A stretch of 64,000 nt of DNA from Lactobacillus kullabergensis (GCF_000967195.1 NZ_KQ033871.1:820817-884816), one strand, 5' to 3'; shown: positions 29,779-39,641, counted from the stretch's first letter. Notes: a model not told the origin generated them from the sequence alone. Numbers and translations: made by a program.

Positions 29779-31113
29779 ATGGATTTTACGTTCGATTCTG
29801 ACGACAATAAAAATGCTGTCATCAAAGTTATTGGTGTCGGCGGTGCTGGTGGTAATGCTGTTAATCGAATGATCGATGATGGCGTACAAGGAGTATCTTT
29901 TGTAGCTGCTAACACAGATGTACAAGCATTAAATAGTAATAAAGCTGAAAATAAAATTCAGCTGGGGCCAAAGTTGACAAGAGGACTTGGAGCTGGCTCT
30001 CATCCCGAGGTAGGTCAAAAAGCTGCTGAAGAAAGTGAGCAGACAATTGAAGATGCGCTAAAGGGTGCAGATATGATTTTCATTACCGCTGGCATGGGTG
30101 GCGGTACGGGAACTGGTGCTGCGCCAATTGTAGCCAAAATTGCACGAGAAACTGGTGCATTAACAGTTGGCGTTGTTACTCGTCCTTTTACATTTGAAGG
30201 ACCCAAAAGGTCTAAAAATGCAGCTGAAGGCATTTCTCAGTTAAAACAGTATGTTGATACGCTTGTTATCATTGCTAATAACCGGTTGCTGGAAATGGTC
30301 GATAAAAAGACTCCTATGATGGATGCCTTTAAAGAAGCAGATAATGTTTTAAAACAGGGTGTTCAAGGTATTTCTGATTTAATCACTTCAACCGACTATG
30401 TTAACTTGGATTTTGCTGATGTTAAAACTGTTATGGCAAACCAAGGTGCTGCTTTAATGGGAATTGGTCGTGCAAGTGGGGAGAACCGGACTGTTGAAGC
30501 AACTAAACTGGCAATTTCTTCACCGTTGCTTGAGGTTTCAATTGATGGCGCTAAGCAGGTTCTCCTGAATATCACCGGTGGACCTGATTTGACTTTATTT
30601 GAAGCACAAGATGCTTCTGAAATTGTTTCAAAGGCTGCAGGCGATGATGTTAATATCATTTTTGGTACGTCCATTAATCCTAATTTAGGAGATGAGGTTG
30701 TTGTCACTGTTATAGCTACAGGAATAAATTCACAAGCAGAAGAGGAAGCATCTAAACAGCTTCCTGGTCACAGTCACCAGATAAAGTCACAACCTAGTCA
30801 AACCAATTCCTCTGGGCAAACTACAAATTCGGTTGAGAGACCTGTTGAGCCCAGACCTTCAACTGATGATGGCTCGCAAACTGTTCAGACTGCTCCAAAA
30901 CATAAACCTATGGTCGATCCAACAAGTGTATGGGGTTTGGATAACGATGATGAAGGAAATCGTCGCTCAACACCATCTGCCACAAATCAGGAGGAAAGAT
31001 CGAGCTCGTTTGATGACGACGATCAAAGCAGTATTTCACAAATCGAAACCAACGCTTTTGATGACGATGATACTGATGATATTCCATTTTTCAGGCATCG
31101 TGGTGAAAACTAA
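29779..31113 (+). CDS. ftsZ: Cell division tubulin homolog FtsZ
   Basis: 444 residues. GTP-binding [13 protein letters not shown] and tubulin signature [10 protein letters not shown] (about 105-114), synergy loop [11 protein letters not shown] and the [10 protein letters not shown] region. A variable acidic/Gln linker (about 320-430) ends in the conserved tail [12 protein letters not shown] that binds FtsA/SepF/EzrA. AAAGGTGG ribosome site. Forms the Z-ring. Confidence 0.98.
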   Translation: MDFTFDSDDNKNAVIKVIGVGGAGGNAVNRMIDDGVQGVSFVAANTDVQALNSNKAENKIQLGPKLTRGLGAGSHPEVGQKAAEESEQTIEDALKGADMIFITAGMGGGTGTGAAPIVAKIARETGALTVGVVTRPFTFEGPKRSKNAAEGISQLKQYVDTLVIIANNRLLEMVDKKTPMMDAFKEADNVLKQGVQGISDLITSTDYVNLDFADVKTVMANQGAALMGIGRASGENRTVEATKLAISSPLLEVSIDGAKQVLLNITGGPDLTLFEAQDASEIVSKAAGDDVNIIFGTSINPNLGDEVVVTVIATGINSQAEEEASKQLPGHSHQIKSQPSQTNSSGQTTNSVERPVEPRPSTDDGSQTVQTAPKHKPMVDPTSVWGLDNDDEGNRRSTPSATNQEERSSSFDDDDQSSISQIETNAFDDDDTDDIPFFRHRGEN

Positions 31114-31128
31114 TAGGAGGCAAGAAAA

Positions 31129-31569
31129 ATGGCTTTTAGTAAAATAGGTAAATTTTTCGGTGTTGCAAATGATGACGATGAAATGCTGGATGATGAATAT
31201 GCAGAAGACCAACAATTAAATAATGAGGACAATTATTCTGCTAGTGCTGTTGATCGTGACAATGTAGTTTCGATAAAATCCGGTATGAATGCGGCAAAGA
31301 GCAAAATTGTTCTTTACGAGCCACGTGTTTATTCTGATGCCAAGGATGTTGCACAAAACTTGTTGAATAACAAAGCAGTGATTATTAATTTTAGCAGGAT
31401 GGAAGATGCTTCTGCTAGGAGAGTTGTTGATTTTATCACGGGGACAGTTTATGCCCTGAATGGTGAAATTCAACGTATCGGCGATAAAATATTTCTGGCA
31501 ACACCTCCTAAATTCGTTACTAATGGCAAAATTAGTGACTTAGTTGATAAGAAAGATACTTTAAGTTAA
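31129..31569 (+). CDS. sepF: FtsZ-associated protein SepF
   Basis: 146 residues: an N-terminal amphipathic membrane-binding start (MAFSKIGKFFG), an acidic linker and the SepF fold (KIVLYEPRVYSDAKDVAQNLLNNKAVIINFSRM...RRVVDFITGTVYAL). Aligns FtsZ filaments at the membrane. AGGAGG site. Follows ftsZ. Confidence 0.95.
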   Translation: MAFSKIGKFFGVANDDDEMLDDEYAEDQQLNNEDNYSASAVDRDNVVSIKSGMNAAKSKIVLYEPRVYSDAKDVAQNLLNNKAVIINFSRMEDASARRVVDFITGTVYALNGEIQRIGDKIFLATPPKFVTNGKISDLVDKKDTLS

Positions 31570-31874
31570 TGGCAGCAAATATCATATATTACGGTATTAA
31601 TATTCTTGATTATATAATATGGATCTACAGCATTATTATGGTAATTGATGCAATTTTAAGTTGGATTCCTTTTTTACGTGATTCAAGTCTCAGTCGTATA
31701 ATTAATCTGATAATTGATCCTTATTTAAACCTTTTCCGTAAGGGACCGATTTTAAGACTCTCTAATGCCACCGGGTTGGATATTTCATTTCTAATTGGCT
31801 TACTTTTACTTTATTTTGTGCAAAATTATGTCTTAAGATGGATCGCAAACATTTTATTTAGATTGTTTGTTTAA
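31569..31874 (+). CDS. YggT family membrane protein
   Basis: 101 residues, two membrane spans, with the YggT pattern (D.I.S.IPF and an IDPYLNLFRK motif between spans). Its start overlaps the sepF stop. The sepF-yggT-ylmH-divIVA order is typical of Gram-positives. Precise function is not known; membrane-related or division-related by context. Confidence 0.85.
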   Translation: MAANIIYYGINILDYIIWIYSIIMVIDAILSWIPFLRDSSLSRIINLIIDPYLNLFRKGPILRLSNATGLDISFLIGLLLLYFVQNYVLRWIANILFRLFV

Positions 31875-31884
31875 TTTTTATAAA

Positions 31885-31925
31885 GAGCTGATGAATTTCA
31901 TGATTTGTCAGCCTTTTATTTTTTT
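31885..31925 (+). terminator. Probable terminator after yggT
   Basis: AGCTGA (31886-31891) can pair with TCAGCC (31908-31913), AT-rich interior, then a TTTTATTTTTTTG tract. Confidence 0.5.
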
Positions 31926-31974
31926 GAATAATGCAAATAGTTTTCTTTGTTAAATGAATGTCTTTTAAAGTTCA

Positions 31975-31983
31975 TGCTATAAT
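31975..31983 (+). promoter_or_regulatory. ylmH-divIVA promoter (extended -10)
   Basis: TGCTATAAT at 31975-31983; identical in form to the mreB promoter element. No good -35. Confidence 0.6.
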
Positions 31984-32036
31984 AATTTTAGAAAAGACCA
32001 ATGTGTCTTTTTACCTTCATTAACAGGGGGCATTGT

Positions 32037-32867
32037 GTGAACACAAAAAACATAGCAAAACGAAGTGCTTATGCTAAGAATGTTTTATTTAAAGGTGATT
32101 TATCTGATCGGAAAATAGTAGATAAGATGACTGGACTCATAAATAACGCTCTTGACAAGCATGAAGAAGTTTTAACAGATTTTCTGAATCCTGGAGAAAG
32201 GGATATTCTTAAAAAAATAGCTGGTGCTGAAGTTTGTTTGCAGAGCTTTGGTGGGCATTTAAATGCTGAAAAGAAAAGAGTTTTTATAACTGAAGACTGG
32301 GATAATATTGCGCCTCTTGCATATCAGGTTACTGTTTTTAATATTGAGTATCCTCAGAAATTTACTTCTTTGTCACATAGTGCAATATTAGGAAGCCTAG
32401 CTAATGCAGGTATAGAAACCTCAACATTTGGCGACATTATTACTGATGGCAATGGCAAGTGGCAATTTTTTGCTAAGAGCGAACTAACAGATTTTTTTCA
32501 ACATGAAATCACCTATATAGGTAGGACAAAGGTAAGAATAAGACCTAGTCTAAATCAGAAAGTAATAGCAGTTGATGATGAAAGTGAACTGTTAAGTGCA
32601 ATTGTTTCTTCACTGAGGCTGGATGCAGTTTTAGCTTCAATCACAAATGATAGCAGGCAGAAAGTAAAAACATGTATATCAGATAATTTAGTTAAATTAA
32701 ATTGGCATAGTGTCAAAGATTTTAATATAATGGTTAATGAAAATGATGTCCTAAGTTTAAGACATTTTGGCAGATGTGAAATTAAAGATATATCAAGGAC
32801 ACGAAAAGGCAAGTATAAGGTGGTGTATAAGCTATGGCAGACGAAAAAAAGGAATCGCAGAAATTGA
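32037..32867 (+). CDS. ylmH: S4-domain RNA-binding protein YlmH
   Basis: 276 residues: a YlmH N-terminal region and a C-terminal S4 RNA-binding domain (about 185-265; LRLDAVLASI...R.KVK..I....VKLNW...). YlmH binds ribosomal/tRNA complexes in other Firmicutes. I chose GTG 32037, six bases after AGGGGG; the ATG at 32001 lacks a site. The gene runs 34 bases into divIVA, with divIVA's ribosome site inside it. Confidence 0.9.
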   Translation: MNTKNIAKRSAYAKNVLFKGDLSDRKIVDKMTGLINNALDKHEEVLTDFLNPGERDILKKIAGAEVCLQSFGGHLNAEKKRVFITEDWDNIAPLAYQVTVFNIEYPQKFTSLSHSAILGSLANAGIETSTFGDIITDGNGKWQFFAKSELTDFFQHEITYIGRTKVRIRPSLNQKVIAVDDESELLSAIVSSLRLDAVLASITNDSRQKVKTCISDNLVKLNWHSVKDFNIMVNENDVLSLRHFGRCEIKDISRTRKGKYKVVYKLWQTKKRNRRN

Positions 32868-33634
32868 CTCCGCTTGAAATTCATAATAAAGAATTCAAAA
32901 AGAGAGGTTTAAGTGGCTATGATAGGCGCGAAGTAGACAGTTTTCTCGACCAAATAATCAATGATTATGGTGACGCGTTGGATCAAACGGTTGACTTGAA
33001 GAATGAAATTGTGCATTTGCAAGAACAGGTTTCAGATTTACAAAAACAAGTTAAACAGTACAAGCAGAATGAAGATGCTACGAAAGAAGCTGTAGGTAAC
33101 GCTAAAATTCAGGCAGAAAGAATTATCAATGATGCTACAGTTCAAGCCAATAATACTACTGAACAAGCAAAAATTGATACTGATTATCAACGTCAGCAAC
33201 TTGAAACTATTAAATCTGACTATGAACGTGTGAAAAAGGAAGCTTCAGGTTATCGCTCTTATATTCAAGATCTTTTACAAAAAGCAATTGAAAATCTTAA
33301 TGATGAAAATTGGCAAAAAGCACTCGATAAATATTTCGATACTGAACGATTTTATCCCCCAGATGGTGCTGAACCAATAATGTTAACTGATGAAGACGAA
33401 GATGTCGATGAAGACGATGATGATGAAGATATCGACGAAGATGAAGAAGTAGAGGTTGACAATGGCATTGATGATGAAGTAAACTTTGAACAAGACACTG
33501 AAGAAGATAATAATAGTCCTAAACCAATGACTGGTGACAGTCCTAGTGTTGAAACTGTTAATAACGAAGATACTAGTTCTAATAATGGCTCTGGTACTAC
33601 TGTTATTTTCCCAGATGACTATAAAAATCATTAA
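32834..33634 (+). CDS. divIVA: Cell division/polar scaffold protein DivIVA
   Basis: 266 residues: the N-terminal lipid-binding domain (LTPLEIHNKEFKKRGLSGYDRREVDSFLDQI), then a long coiled coil (about 55-150), then a strongly acidic low-complexity tail (about 180-245, runs of Asp/Glu). It senses curved membrane at poles and septa. The acidic tail is longer than usual. AAGGTGGTG precedes the ATG, inside ylmH. Last gene of the cluster before the ileS leader. Confidence 0.95.
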   Translation: MADEKKESQKLTPLEIHNKEFKKRGLSGYDRREVDSFLDQIINDYGDALDQTVDLKNEIVHLQEQVSDLQKQVKQYKQNEDATKEAVGNAKIQAERIINDATVQANNTTEQAKIDTDYQRQQLETIKSDYERVKKEASGYRSYIQDLLQKAIENLNDENWQKALDKYFDTERFYPPDGAEPIMLTDEDEDVDEDDDDEDIDEDEEVEVDNGIDDEVNFEQDTEEDNNSPKPMTGDSPSVETVNNEDTSSNNGSGTTVIFPDDYKNH

Positions 33635-33639
33635 TAACA

Positions 33640-33840
33640 AACTGACAGTAAAACTTGAGAGCAATTCAGCGAATTAGCGGTGGTGTGAGACTAATATAAG
33701 AGCTTAATGGTTGATCAGCTGTTAGGATTGGTTTGTTACGTTAGTTGCACGATACGCAATCGTTAAGTGGAGTTTAACAACTCAATTTAGGTGGTACCAC
33801 GATATTAACCTCGCCCTAATCTTAGGACGAGGATTTTTTT
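33640..33840 (+). promoter_or_regulatory. T-box riboswitch (tRNA-Ile, AUC specifier) upstream of ileS
   Basis: Stem I base TAACA (33636-33640)/TGTTA region (33720-33724) brackets a specifier loop with AGTA (33647-33650) on the 5' side and ATC (33714-33716), an Ile codon, in TTG-ATC-A on the 3' side, the same layout as the valS leader. Distal GGTGGTGTGA loop is present. T-box TTTAGGTGGTACCACG at 33786-33801. Terminator CCTCGCCCTA (33809-33818)/TAGGACGAGG (33823-33832) with one mismatch, then TTTTTTT. Exact stem I pairing is my hand fold and less certain than for valS. Uncharged tRNA-Ile should turn ileS on. Confidence 0.9.
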
Positions 33841-33857
33841 ATAGGGAGGATTAAAAA

Positions 33858-36647
33858 ATGAGAGTGAAAAATACACTTAATATGGGTAAAACCAAATTTA
33901 AGATGCGGGGCAATTTGCCAGTTCGCGAAGCGCAATGGCAAAAAGAGTGGGAAGAAAACAAATTATATGAACAAAGATTAAAACTGAATAAAGGAAAGCC
34001 GAGATTTGATTTACATGATGGTCCTCCTTTTGCAAACGGTAATATTCACATTGGCCACGCTATGAACAAAGTTTCAAAAGACATAATTGTTCGTTTTAAA
34101 AATATGAACGGCTATTATGCTCCCTATGTTCCTGGTTGGGATACTCATGGTTTACCAATTGAACAGCAATTAACCAAACAAGGCGTTGATCGCAAAAAGA
34201 TGAATCTTGCGGATTACCGTCAGCTTTGTCAAGATTTTGCTAGTAAAGAAGTTAAAAAGCAAATGACTGACTTTAAGCGTTTGGGAGTAATGGGAGACTG
34301 GGACCACCCATATATTACTTATCAACCTGAATATGAAGCTGAAGAAATTCGTGTCTTTGGTAAAATGTATGAAAAGGGTTATATCTATAAAGGTAAGAAA
34401 CCTGTTTATTGGTCACCTTCAAGTGAATCAACATTGGCAGAAGCTGAGGTTGAATATCATGATATTAAGTCACCTTCGATTTATGTTTCATTTCCTGTAA
34501 AAGACGGTAAGGGCATTTTAGATCCGAAAAATACATATTTCTTAATTTGGACAACTACACCTTGGACCATCCCTACTAATCAGGGTATTACAGTAAATCC
34601 AGGGTTTGATTACTCTGTAGCTCAGGTCGGTGATAAGCGTTACGTTGTTGGAACTGAACGTTTAGAAGCTGTTGCTGAAGAATTAGGTTGGAAGGACTAT
34701 GAAGTAGTTCAACATCTTAAGGGTACTGAAATGGACCATATGGTTGCCAAACATCCTTTATACGATCGTGATTCTATTTTGATGAATGCAATGCACGTTA
34801 CTGCTAGTGATGGTACTGGACTAGTTCATACGGCTTCTGGTTTTGGTGAAGATGACTATAATGTTGCTCAAAAATATGGTATTCCTGTGTACAGCCCAAT
34901 GGACGACAAAGGTTGTTTCACTGAAGATATTAACGATCCAGATTTAGTAGGGCTGTTTTATGATGATGCCAATAAAGTCGTCAGTGAAAAATTAAAGAAA
35001 TCAGGCAATTTACTTAAGCTTAGCTTCTTTACTCACTCTTATCCTCATGATTGGCGTACAAAGAAACCTGTGATTTATCGAGCTACTACACAATGGTTTG
35101 CTTCAGTTGAAAAGTTCCGCCAACAGATTCTTGATCAAATTGATAAGGTTAAATTCACGCCATCCTGGGGTCAATTGCGCTTGCACAATATGATTAAGGA
35201 TCGTGGTGATTGGGTAATCTCAAGACAACGTGCTTGGGGAGTTCCATTGCCAATCTTTTATGCAGAAGATGGTACTGCGATTGTCACACCAGAAACTATT
35301 GAACATATTGCACAGATTTTTGCCAAAGAGGGGTCAAATGCCTGGTATAGAAGAAGTGCTAAGGAATTGTTGCCAGACGGATTTACTTCTGAGCATTCAC
35401 CAAATGGTAAATTTACAAAGGAAAAAGATATTTTAGATGTTTGGTTTGATTCCGGATCATCTCATCAAGCTGTTATGGCTAAAAGACCAGATTTGAATTT
35501 CCCGTGTGATCTATATCTTGAGGGCAGTGATCAGTACCGTGGCTGGTTCAATTCAAGTCTGATTACAGCTGTAGCTGCAACGGGTAAAGCACCTTATCGC
35601 GGTATTTTGTCTCAGGGCTTTGTTTTAGATGAAAAAGGACATAAAATGTCTAAGTCGTTAGGTAATGTAATTTCACCTAACGATGTCATCAAACAAATGG
35701 GAGCAGAAATTATTCGCTTGTGGGTAGTTTCCGTAGACACTACTTCTGATGTTGCTGTTTCACAAAATATTTTGCGCCAAACTTCTGAGAGTTATCGTAA
35801 AATAAGAAATACTTTCCGCTATATGTTGGCTAATACTTCTGATTTTGACCCGCAAACAAATAGAGTCGCTTATGAAGATCTAAACTCCATTGACCAATAT
35901 ATGGAAGTTAAACTCAACGATTTGGTTAAAATTTGTCTTGACAGTTATGAGCGTTACGATTTTAATAATGTTTATAAAAAGATTTTTGCATTCATTTCTA
36001 ATGATCTTTCAGCATTTTATCTGGACTTTGCCAAAGATGTTCTTTACATTGAAAGTAAAAACAGTCATGCAAGAAGGTCAATGCAAACAGTAATTTATGA
36101 TGCGGCAGTTAAGTTGGCTAAGGTTTTGACCCCTGTCTTGCCACATACTATGGAGGAAGTTTGGTCTTTCTTAAAGGAAAAGGAAGATTACGTCCAACTT
36201 GCCGAAATGCCTGGAATTGAGCATTATGCAAATCATGATGAGCTCCTTGACAACTGGAAGAAATTTATGAATTTCCGCGATGATGTTTTAAAAGTCTTAG
36301 AAGAAGCGCGTGATCAAAAGTTAATCGGTAAATCTTTTGAAGCAGCAGTTACAGTTTATCCAACTGATGAGATGAGAGCAGTTTTAGCCAATCTGGATGC
36401 AAACTTTAGGCAAATTTTAATAGTTTCTAAGTTAACTATTGCTGACGGTGAAGCACCTGAAAATGCCGAAAAATTACCAAATGGTGCATTTGTCGTTGAA
36501 CACGCTGATGGCGATGTTTGTCCTCGGTGTCGTATGATCAGAACCGATGTTGGAGCTGATAGCGAAGTACCAATGCTTTGCGGCAGATGTGCTAAAATTA
36601 TTGAAGAAGATTATCCTGAAGCTGTACAAGAAGGTTTAGAAGAATAA
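33858..36647 (+). CDS. ileS: Isoleucyl-tRNA synthetase
   Basis: 929 residues, class I: HIGH at about 64-67 ([12 protein letters not shown]), KMSKS at about 596-600 ([11 protein letters not shown]), CP1 editing domain ([11 protein letters not shown]), tRNA-binding C-terminal region and a zinc knuckle CPRC...CGRC near the end. GGGAGG precedes the ATG. Bacterial, zinc-containing IleRS type. Its stop overlaps the start of the next gene by one base. Confidence 0.98.
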   Translation: MRVKNTLNMGKTKFKMRGNLPVREAQWQKEWEENKLYEQRLKLNKGKPRFDLHDGPPFANGNIHIGHAMNKVSKDIIVRFKNMNGYYAPYVPGWDTHGLPIEQQLTKQGVDRKKMNLADYRQLCQDFASKEVKKQMTDFKRLGVMGDWDHPYITYQPEYEAEEIRVFGKMYEKGYIYKGKKPVYWSPSSESTLAEAEVEYHDIKSPSIYVSFPVKDGKGILDPKNTYFLIWTTTPWTIPTNQGITVNPGFDYSVAQVGDKRYVVGTERLEAVAEELGWKDYEVVQHLKGTEMDHMVAKHPLYDRDSILMNAMHVTASDGTGLVHTASGFGEDDYNVAQKYGIPVYSPMDDKGCFTEDINDPDLVGLFYDDANKVVSEKLKKSGNLLKLSFFTHSYPHDWRTKKPVIYRATTQWFASVEKFRQQILDQIDKVKFTPSWGQLRLHNMIKDRGDWVISRQRAWGVPLPIFYAEDGTAIVTPETIEHIAQIFAKEGSNAWYRRSAKELLPDGFTSEHSPNGKFTKEKDILDVWFDSGSSHQAVMAKRPDLNFPCDLYLEGSDQYRGWFNSSLITAVAATGKAPYRGILSQGFVLDEKGHKMSKSLGNVISPNDVIKQMGAEIIRLWVVSVDTTSDVAVSQNILRQTSESYRKIRNTFRYMLANTSDFDPQTNRVAYEDLNSIDQYMEVKLNDLVKICLDSYERYDFNNVYKKIFAFISNDLSAFYLDFAKDVLYIESKNSHARRSMQTVIYDAAVKLAKVLTPVLPHTMEEVWSFLKEKEDYVQLAEMPGIEHYANHDELLDNWKKFMNFRDDVLKVLEEARDQKLIGKSFEAAVTVYPTDEMRAVLANLDANFRQILIVSKLTIADGEAPENAEKLPNGAFVVEHADGDVCPRCRMIRTDVGADSEVPMLCGRCAKIIEEDYPEAVQEGLEE

Positions 36648-36853
36648 TGCGTTACGGTAAGGTAAAGCAGTTTGATCAAAACAGTAGTTTTGGTTTCATC
36701 ACTGACGATGAAAATCAGAAGGCGTACTTTGTCTTTTATACTGCTATTAAAGAAGAAGGATATCGTCGCTTGCGTGTCGGACAAAAAGTTAAATATCAGC
36801 TCGCTCAAGGAAAAAATGGATTGCAATGTGTTAATGTATATTTAGCTGATTAG
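36647..36853 (+). CDS. Diverged cold-shock-domain protein (68 aa)
   Basis: 68 residues with a cold-shock (OB-fold) layout. The start [19 protein letters not shown] keeps the G.VK.F and RNP1-like FGFIT. The RNP2 stretch, normally VFVH.SAI, is here FVFYTAI, so the usual nucleic-acid-contacting His is missing. The C-terminus GQKVKYQLAQGKNGLQCVNVYL follows the fold. Translation is coupled to ileS (TAATG overlap). It may bind RNA or DNA weakly or by a different face; function is not known. Family call is moderate. Confidence 0.75.
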   Translation: MRYGKVKQFDQNSSFGFITDDENQKAYFVFYTAIKEEGYRRLRVGQKVKYQLAQGKNGLQCVNVYLAD

Positions 36854-36867
36854 CAGGAAAGTGAATA

Positions 36868-37431
36868 ATGGATTTAACAGAAACTGAAATCTCTTCAAAA
36901 CAAATTTTTACAGGTCGTATAGTTGATCTTTCAGTGAGAACGATCAAATTGCCTAATGGTGATACTGCTACAAGGGAAGTAGTAAAACATCAACCTGCAT
37001 CAGCTGCTATAGCTGTGAATGATAAGCAGGAAATGCTGTTAGTTGAACAATGGCGTGAGCCTATCAAAGAGTTGACTTTAGAAATTCCAGCAGGTTTAAT
37101 AGACGAAACTGATGCTAGTCCACTTGATGCAATGAAAAGAGAGTTAAATGAAGAGGGCGGTTATCGTGCTGATTACTGGGAAAAAATAACTGAGTTTTAT
37201 TCATCTCCCGGTTTTACTAATGAGAAGCTCTACTTATTTTATTGCGACACATTAACTAAATTGACTGATAAAAAGGATCTTGATCCTGATGAGTTTTTAA
37301 CTAGTCATTGGTTTAGTTTGGAAGAGTTGAAAAGACTTTCGGCACAGGGTAAAATCGTTGATGCCAAGACATTATATGCAATGAGTGTTTGGGAAAACAT
37401 GCTGCTCACCGGTGCTGACGCAAAGGAATAA
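36868..37431 (+). CDS. nudF: Nudix hydrolase, ADP-ribose pyrophosphatase type
   Basis: 187 residues with Nudix box GLIDETDASPLDAMKRELNEEGGY (key residues G...E.......REL.EE.G), preceded by the GR..D...T..LP.G motif of the ADP-ribose diphosphatases. Hydrolyses ADP-ribose to AMP and ribose 5-phosphate in homologues. The ATG follows GGAAAG. Next gene starts two bases after its stop region. Confidence 0.88.
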   Translation: MDLTETEISSKQIFTGRIVDLSVRTIKLPNGDTATREVVKHQPASAAIAVNDKQEMLLVEQWREPIKELTLEIPAGLIDETDASPLDAMKRELNEEGGYRADYWEKITEFYSSPGFTNEKLYLFYCDTLTKLTDKKDLDPDEFLTSHWFSLEELKRLSAQGKIVDAKTLYAMSVWENMLLTGADAKE

Positions 37432-37432
37432 A

Positions 37433-37771
37433 ATGACTGAAAAACGATCTGATTACCGTAAAAAATTAAAACATAAAAAAAGCAAAAACTTTTTAAATAC
37501 AATTAAATCTGCTTTTGATGATAGTGATGATGAAGTTGATGTTAATCCTGATTTTACCCGTGATGAAAATGAAGTTGTAGAATCAAATGATTTTGCAAAT
37601 GACAGGGTAAAAGATCAAGAGCAGGCTCCAAGAAGAGAAGAGAACAAATCTCAGTCTCAGTTAACTACGAGTCAAGAAAAAGCATTAAAGCTGAAAGGTA
37701 AACTTAATCGTGCAATTTTGATTGTTGCTGTTTTAATTATTTTGGTTTTATTAGCGTTATTTCACTTATAA
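37433..37771 (+). CDS. Tail-anchored membrane protein of unknown function
   Basis: 112 residues from ATG 37433 (AAAGGA site six bases upstream; the ATG at 37385 lies in nudF without a site). A very basic start (RSDYRKKLKHKKSKN), an acidic/polar middle and one C-terminal membrane helix (about 92-111, ILIVAVLIILVLLALF) ending at the C-terminus, so most of the protein should face the cytoplasm. I do not recognise the family. It sits between nudF and mtnN in a tight run. Confidence 0.7.
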   Translation: MTEKRSDYRKKLKHKKSKNFLNTIKSAFDDSDDEVDVNPDFTRDENEVVESNDFANDRVKDQEQAPRREENKSQSQLTTSQEKALKLKGKLNRAILIVAVLIILVLLALFHL

Positions 37772-37790
37772 AAATAAAACGAGGGTAAAA

Positions 37791-38486
37791 ATGAAGATAG
37801 CGATTATTGTCCCAATGGAAATTGAGGCTGAATATTATCATAAGTATTTTCACTCTGGTCACAAAGAAATGTTCGGATCTACTATATTCGAGCATTTTTG
37901 CGTTAACCACAATGATTTGTACATAGGTTTGAGTGGAATTGGCAAAGTGCAGGCTGCCATGAATTTAGCCAGTTTACTAAGTAATGTTGATATTGATTTG
38001 ATTTTCATGACTGGTACGGCAGGATCATTACAAAAGCAAGTTCATAAAGAAGATTTGATTTTAGCTGATTCATTTGCATATCACGATGCTCATAATACTT
38101 TGGCTGGCGATTATGCTGAAGGACAAATACCTGGGGAACCAGCCCAATTTGAGTTAAATTCCTCTGAAAGAAAGGAATTTGCACAGTTTTTGCAAGAAAA
38201 CAACATTGAATTTAAAGAGGGATTAATTGTTACAGGTGATTCCTTCATTGGCTCTGAGAAGCAAAAAGATGAGATAAAGCAAAATTTTGCTCACGCATTA
38301 GGTGTTGAAATGGAAGGAGCTGCTTTTGCTCAGGTAGCTTATCATTTTGAAAAACCTTTGATAGCTGTACGAGCTATTTCTGACAATGGAAATCAAGACG
38401 CGAACGAAGATTTTGATCATTTTGCTCAAAAAGTGGGAGCTAAAGCTGCTAAAATTATTTGTACTTATATAGAAAAGATGAATTAA
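37791..38486 (+). CDS. mtnN: 5'-methylthioadenosine/S-adenosylhomocysteine nucleosidase
   Basis: 231 residues, PNP/UDP phosphorylase fold: MKIAIIVPMEIEAEYY, GLSGIGKVQAAMNLA, GTAGSL, TGDSFIG and the catalytic region GVEMEGAAFAQVAYHF...AVRAISDNGNQDA. Cleaves adenine from MTA and SAH, recycling methyl-cycle products and feeding AI-2 precursors. It is followed after 3 bases by a cysteine desulfurase gene, as in many Firmicutes. Confidence 0.95.
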   Translation: MKIAIIVPMEIEAEYYHKYFHSGHKEMFGSTIFEHFCVNHNDLYIGLSGIGKVQAAMNLASLLSNVDIDLIFMTGTAGSLQKQVHKEDLILADSFAYHDAHNTLAGDYAEGQIPGEPAQFELNSSERKEFAQFLQENNIEFKEGLIVTGDSFIGSEKQKDEIKQNFAHALGVEMEGAAFAQVAYHFEKPLIAVRAISDNGNQDANEDFDHFAQKVGAKAAKIICTYIEKMN

Positions 38487-38489
38487 CAG

Positions 38490-39641
38490 ATGACAGAAAT
38501 TTATCTGGATAATGCCGCTACAACACCAATGTCGCCCCAAGTAATCGACGTAATAACTGGTGAGATGAAAAACAATTATGGTAATGCCTCAAGTACTTAT
38601 GACCTGGGCCGTAAAGCTCGTCATGCCATTGATCTGGCAAGACGTGAAGCTGCCAGAATTATTAACGCAAAGGAAAATGAAATAATTTTTACATCCGGTG
38701 GTTCAGAAAGCAATAATACTGCTATTTTCGGGACTGCTCATAGTCGCCAAAATATTGGTAAACGCATAATCACAACTAAGATTGAACATCCATCCGTTTT
38801 AAAGCCAATGCAACGATTAGAAAATGAGGGTTATGAAGTCATATATCTTGATGTCGATGATAATGGTTGTATTTCACTTGCCGATTTAAAAGATGCACTA
38901 ACTCCACAAACTACCTTGGTTTCAATTATGGCTGTCAATAATGAAATGGGTACAATTAATCCACTTATTGAAATTGGCAATATAGTAAAGAAAAGCAATG
39001 CATATTTTCATGTTGACGCTGTACAAGGACTGGGCAATATAGATCTTGATGTTGTTAAGATGAATATCGACTTGTTATCAACTTCTGCTCATAAAATAAA
39101 TGGTCCGAAATTCCTTGGCTTTTTATATGAAAAAAACTCGCTCAATTTGCCACCTCTTATTTATGGTGGAGAACAAGAAACTAAGCGCAGAGCGGGAACA
39201 GAAAATGTACCAGGAATTGCTGGTTTTGGTGAAGCTATCAGTGAAATTGCAGCAATAGATAAAGAAAATTTGCAAACTAAATATCAGAACTTGCAAAATA
39301 TTATTTTGGATGAACTTAACCTAACTAAAGTGAAATATCAAGTTAACGGCGGAACTGCAAAGTTTGATTCTCATCACGTGTTGAACTTGCATTTTAATGG
39401 TGTTTCAACGACTGTTTTGCAGACAAATTTGGATTTGGCAGGTTTTGCAGTTTCTGGGGGTTCTGCTTGTACTGCAGGTTCAATTGAACCATCCCATGTT
39501 TTAGTGGCTTGTTTTGGTAAAAACTCTCCGAGAATCAATGAGTCAATACGCATTTCATTTGGCCGTTACACTACTGAAGAGGAAGTAAAAGCCTTCGCAA
39601 CGGAACTAGCTAAAATTGTGGGCAAAATTCAAAATAAATAA
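38490..39641 (+). CDS. iscS: Cysteine desulfurase, IscS type, near MnmA
   Basis: 383 residues, class V PLP fold: IYLDNAATTPMSPQVI, FTSGGSESNNTAIFG, PLP-lysine STSAHKINGPK and the catalytic-Cys loop GGSACTAGSIEPSHVL. It probably supplies sulfur to MnmA for 2-thiouridine at tRNA wobble U34, inferred from order iscS-DUF1831-mnmA. Distinct from the ThiI-linked desulfurase at 8893 (different Cys loop). Confidence 0.93.
   Translation: MTEIYLDNAATTPMSPQVIDVITGEMKNNYGNASSTYDLGRKARHAIDLARREAARIINAKENEIIFTSGGSESNNTAIFGTAHSRQNIGKRIITTKIEHPSVLKPMQRLENEGYEVIYLDVDDNGCISLADLKDALTPQTTLVSIMAVNNEMGTINPLIEIGNIVKKSNAYFHVDAVQGLGNIDLDVVKMNIDLLSTSAHKINGPKFLGFLYEKNSLNLPPLIYGGEQETKRRAGTENVPGIAGFGEAISEIAAIDKENLQTKYQNLQNIILDELNLTKVKYQVNGGTAKFDSHHVLNLHFNGVSTTVLQTNLDLAGFAVSGGSACTAGSIEPSHVLVACFGKNSPRINESIRISFGRYTTEEEVKAFATELAKIVGKIQNK

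Noticed and set aside
32555-32884. 109-codon minus ORF across ylmH/divIVA
   Set aside because: Antisense to two recognisable genes; hydrophobic shadow composition.
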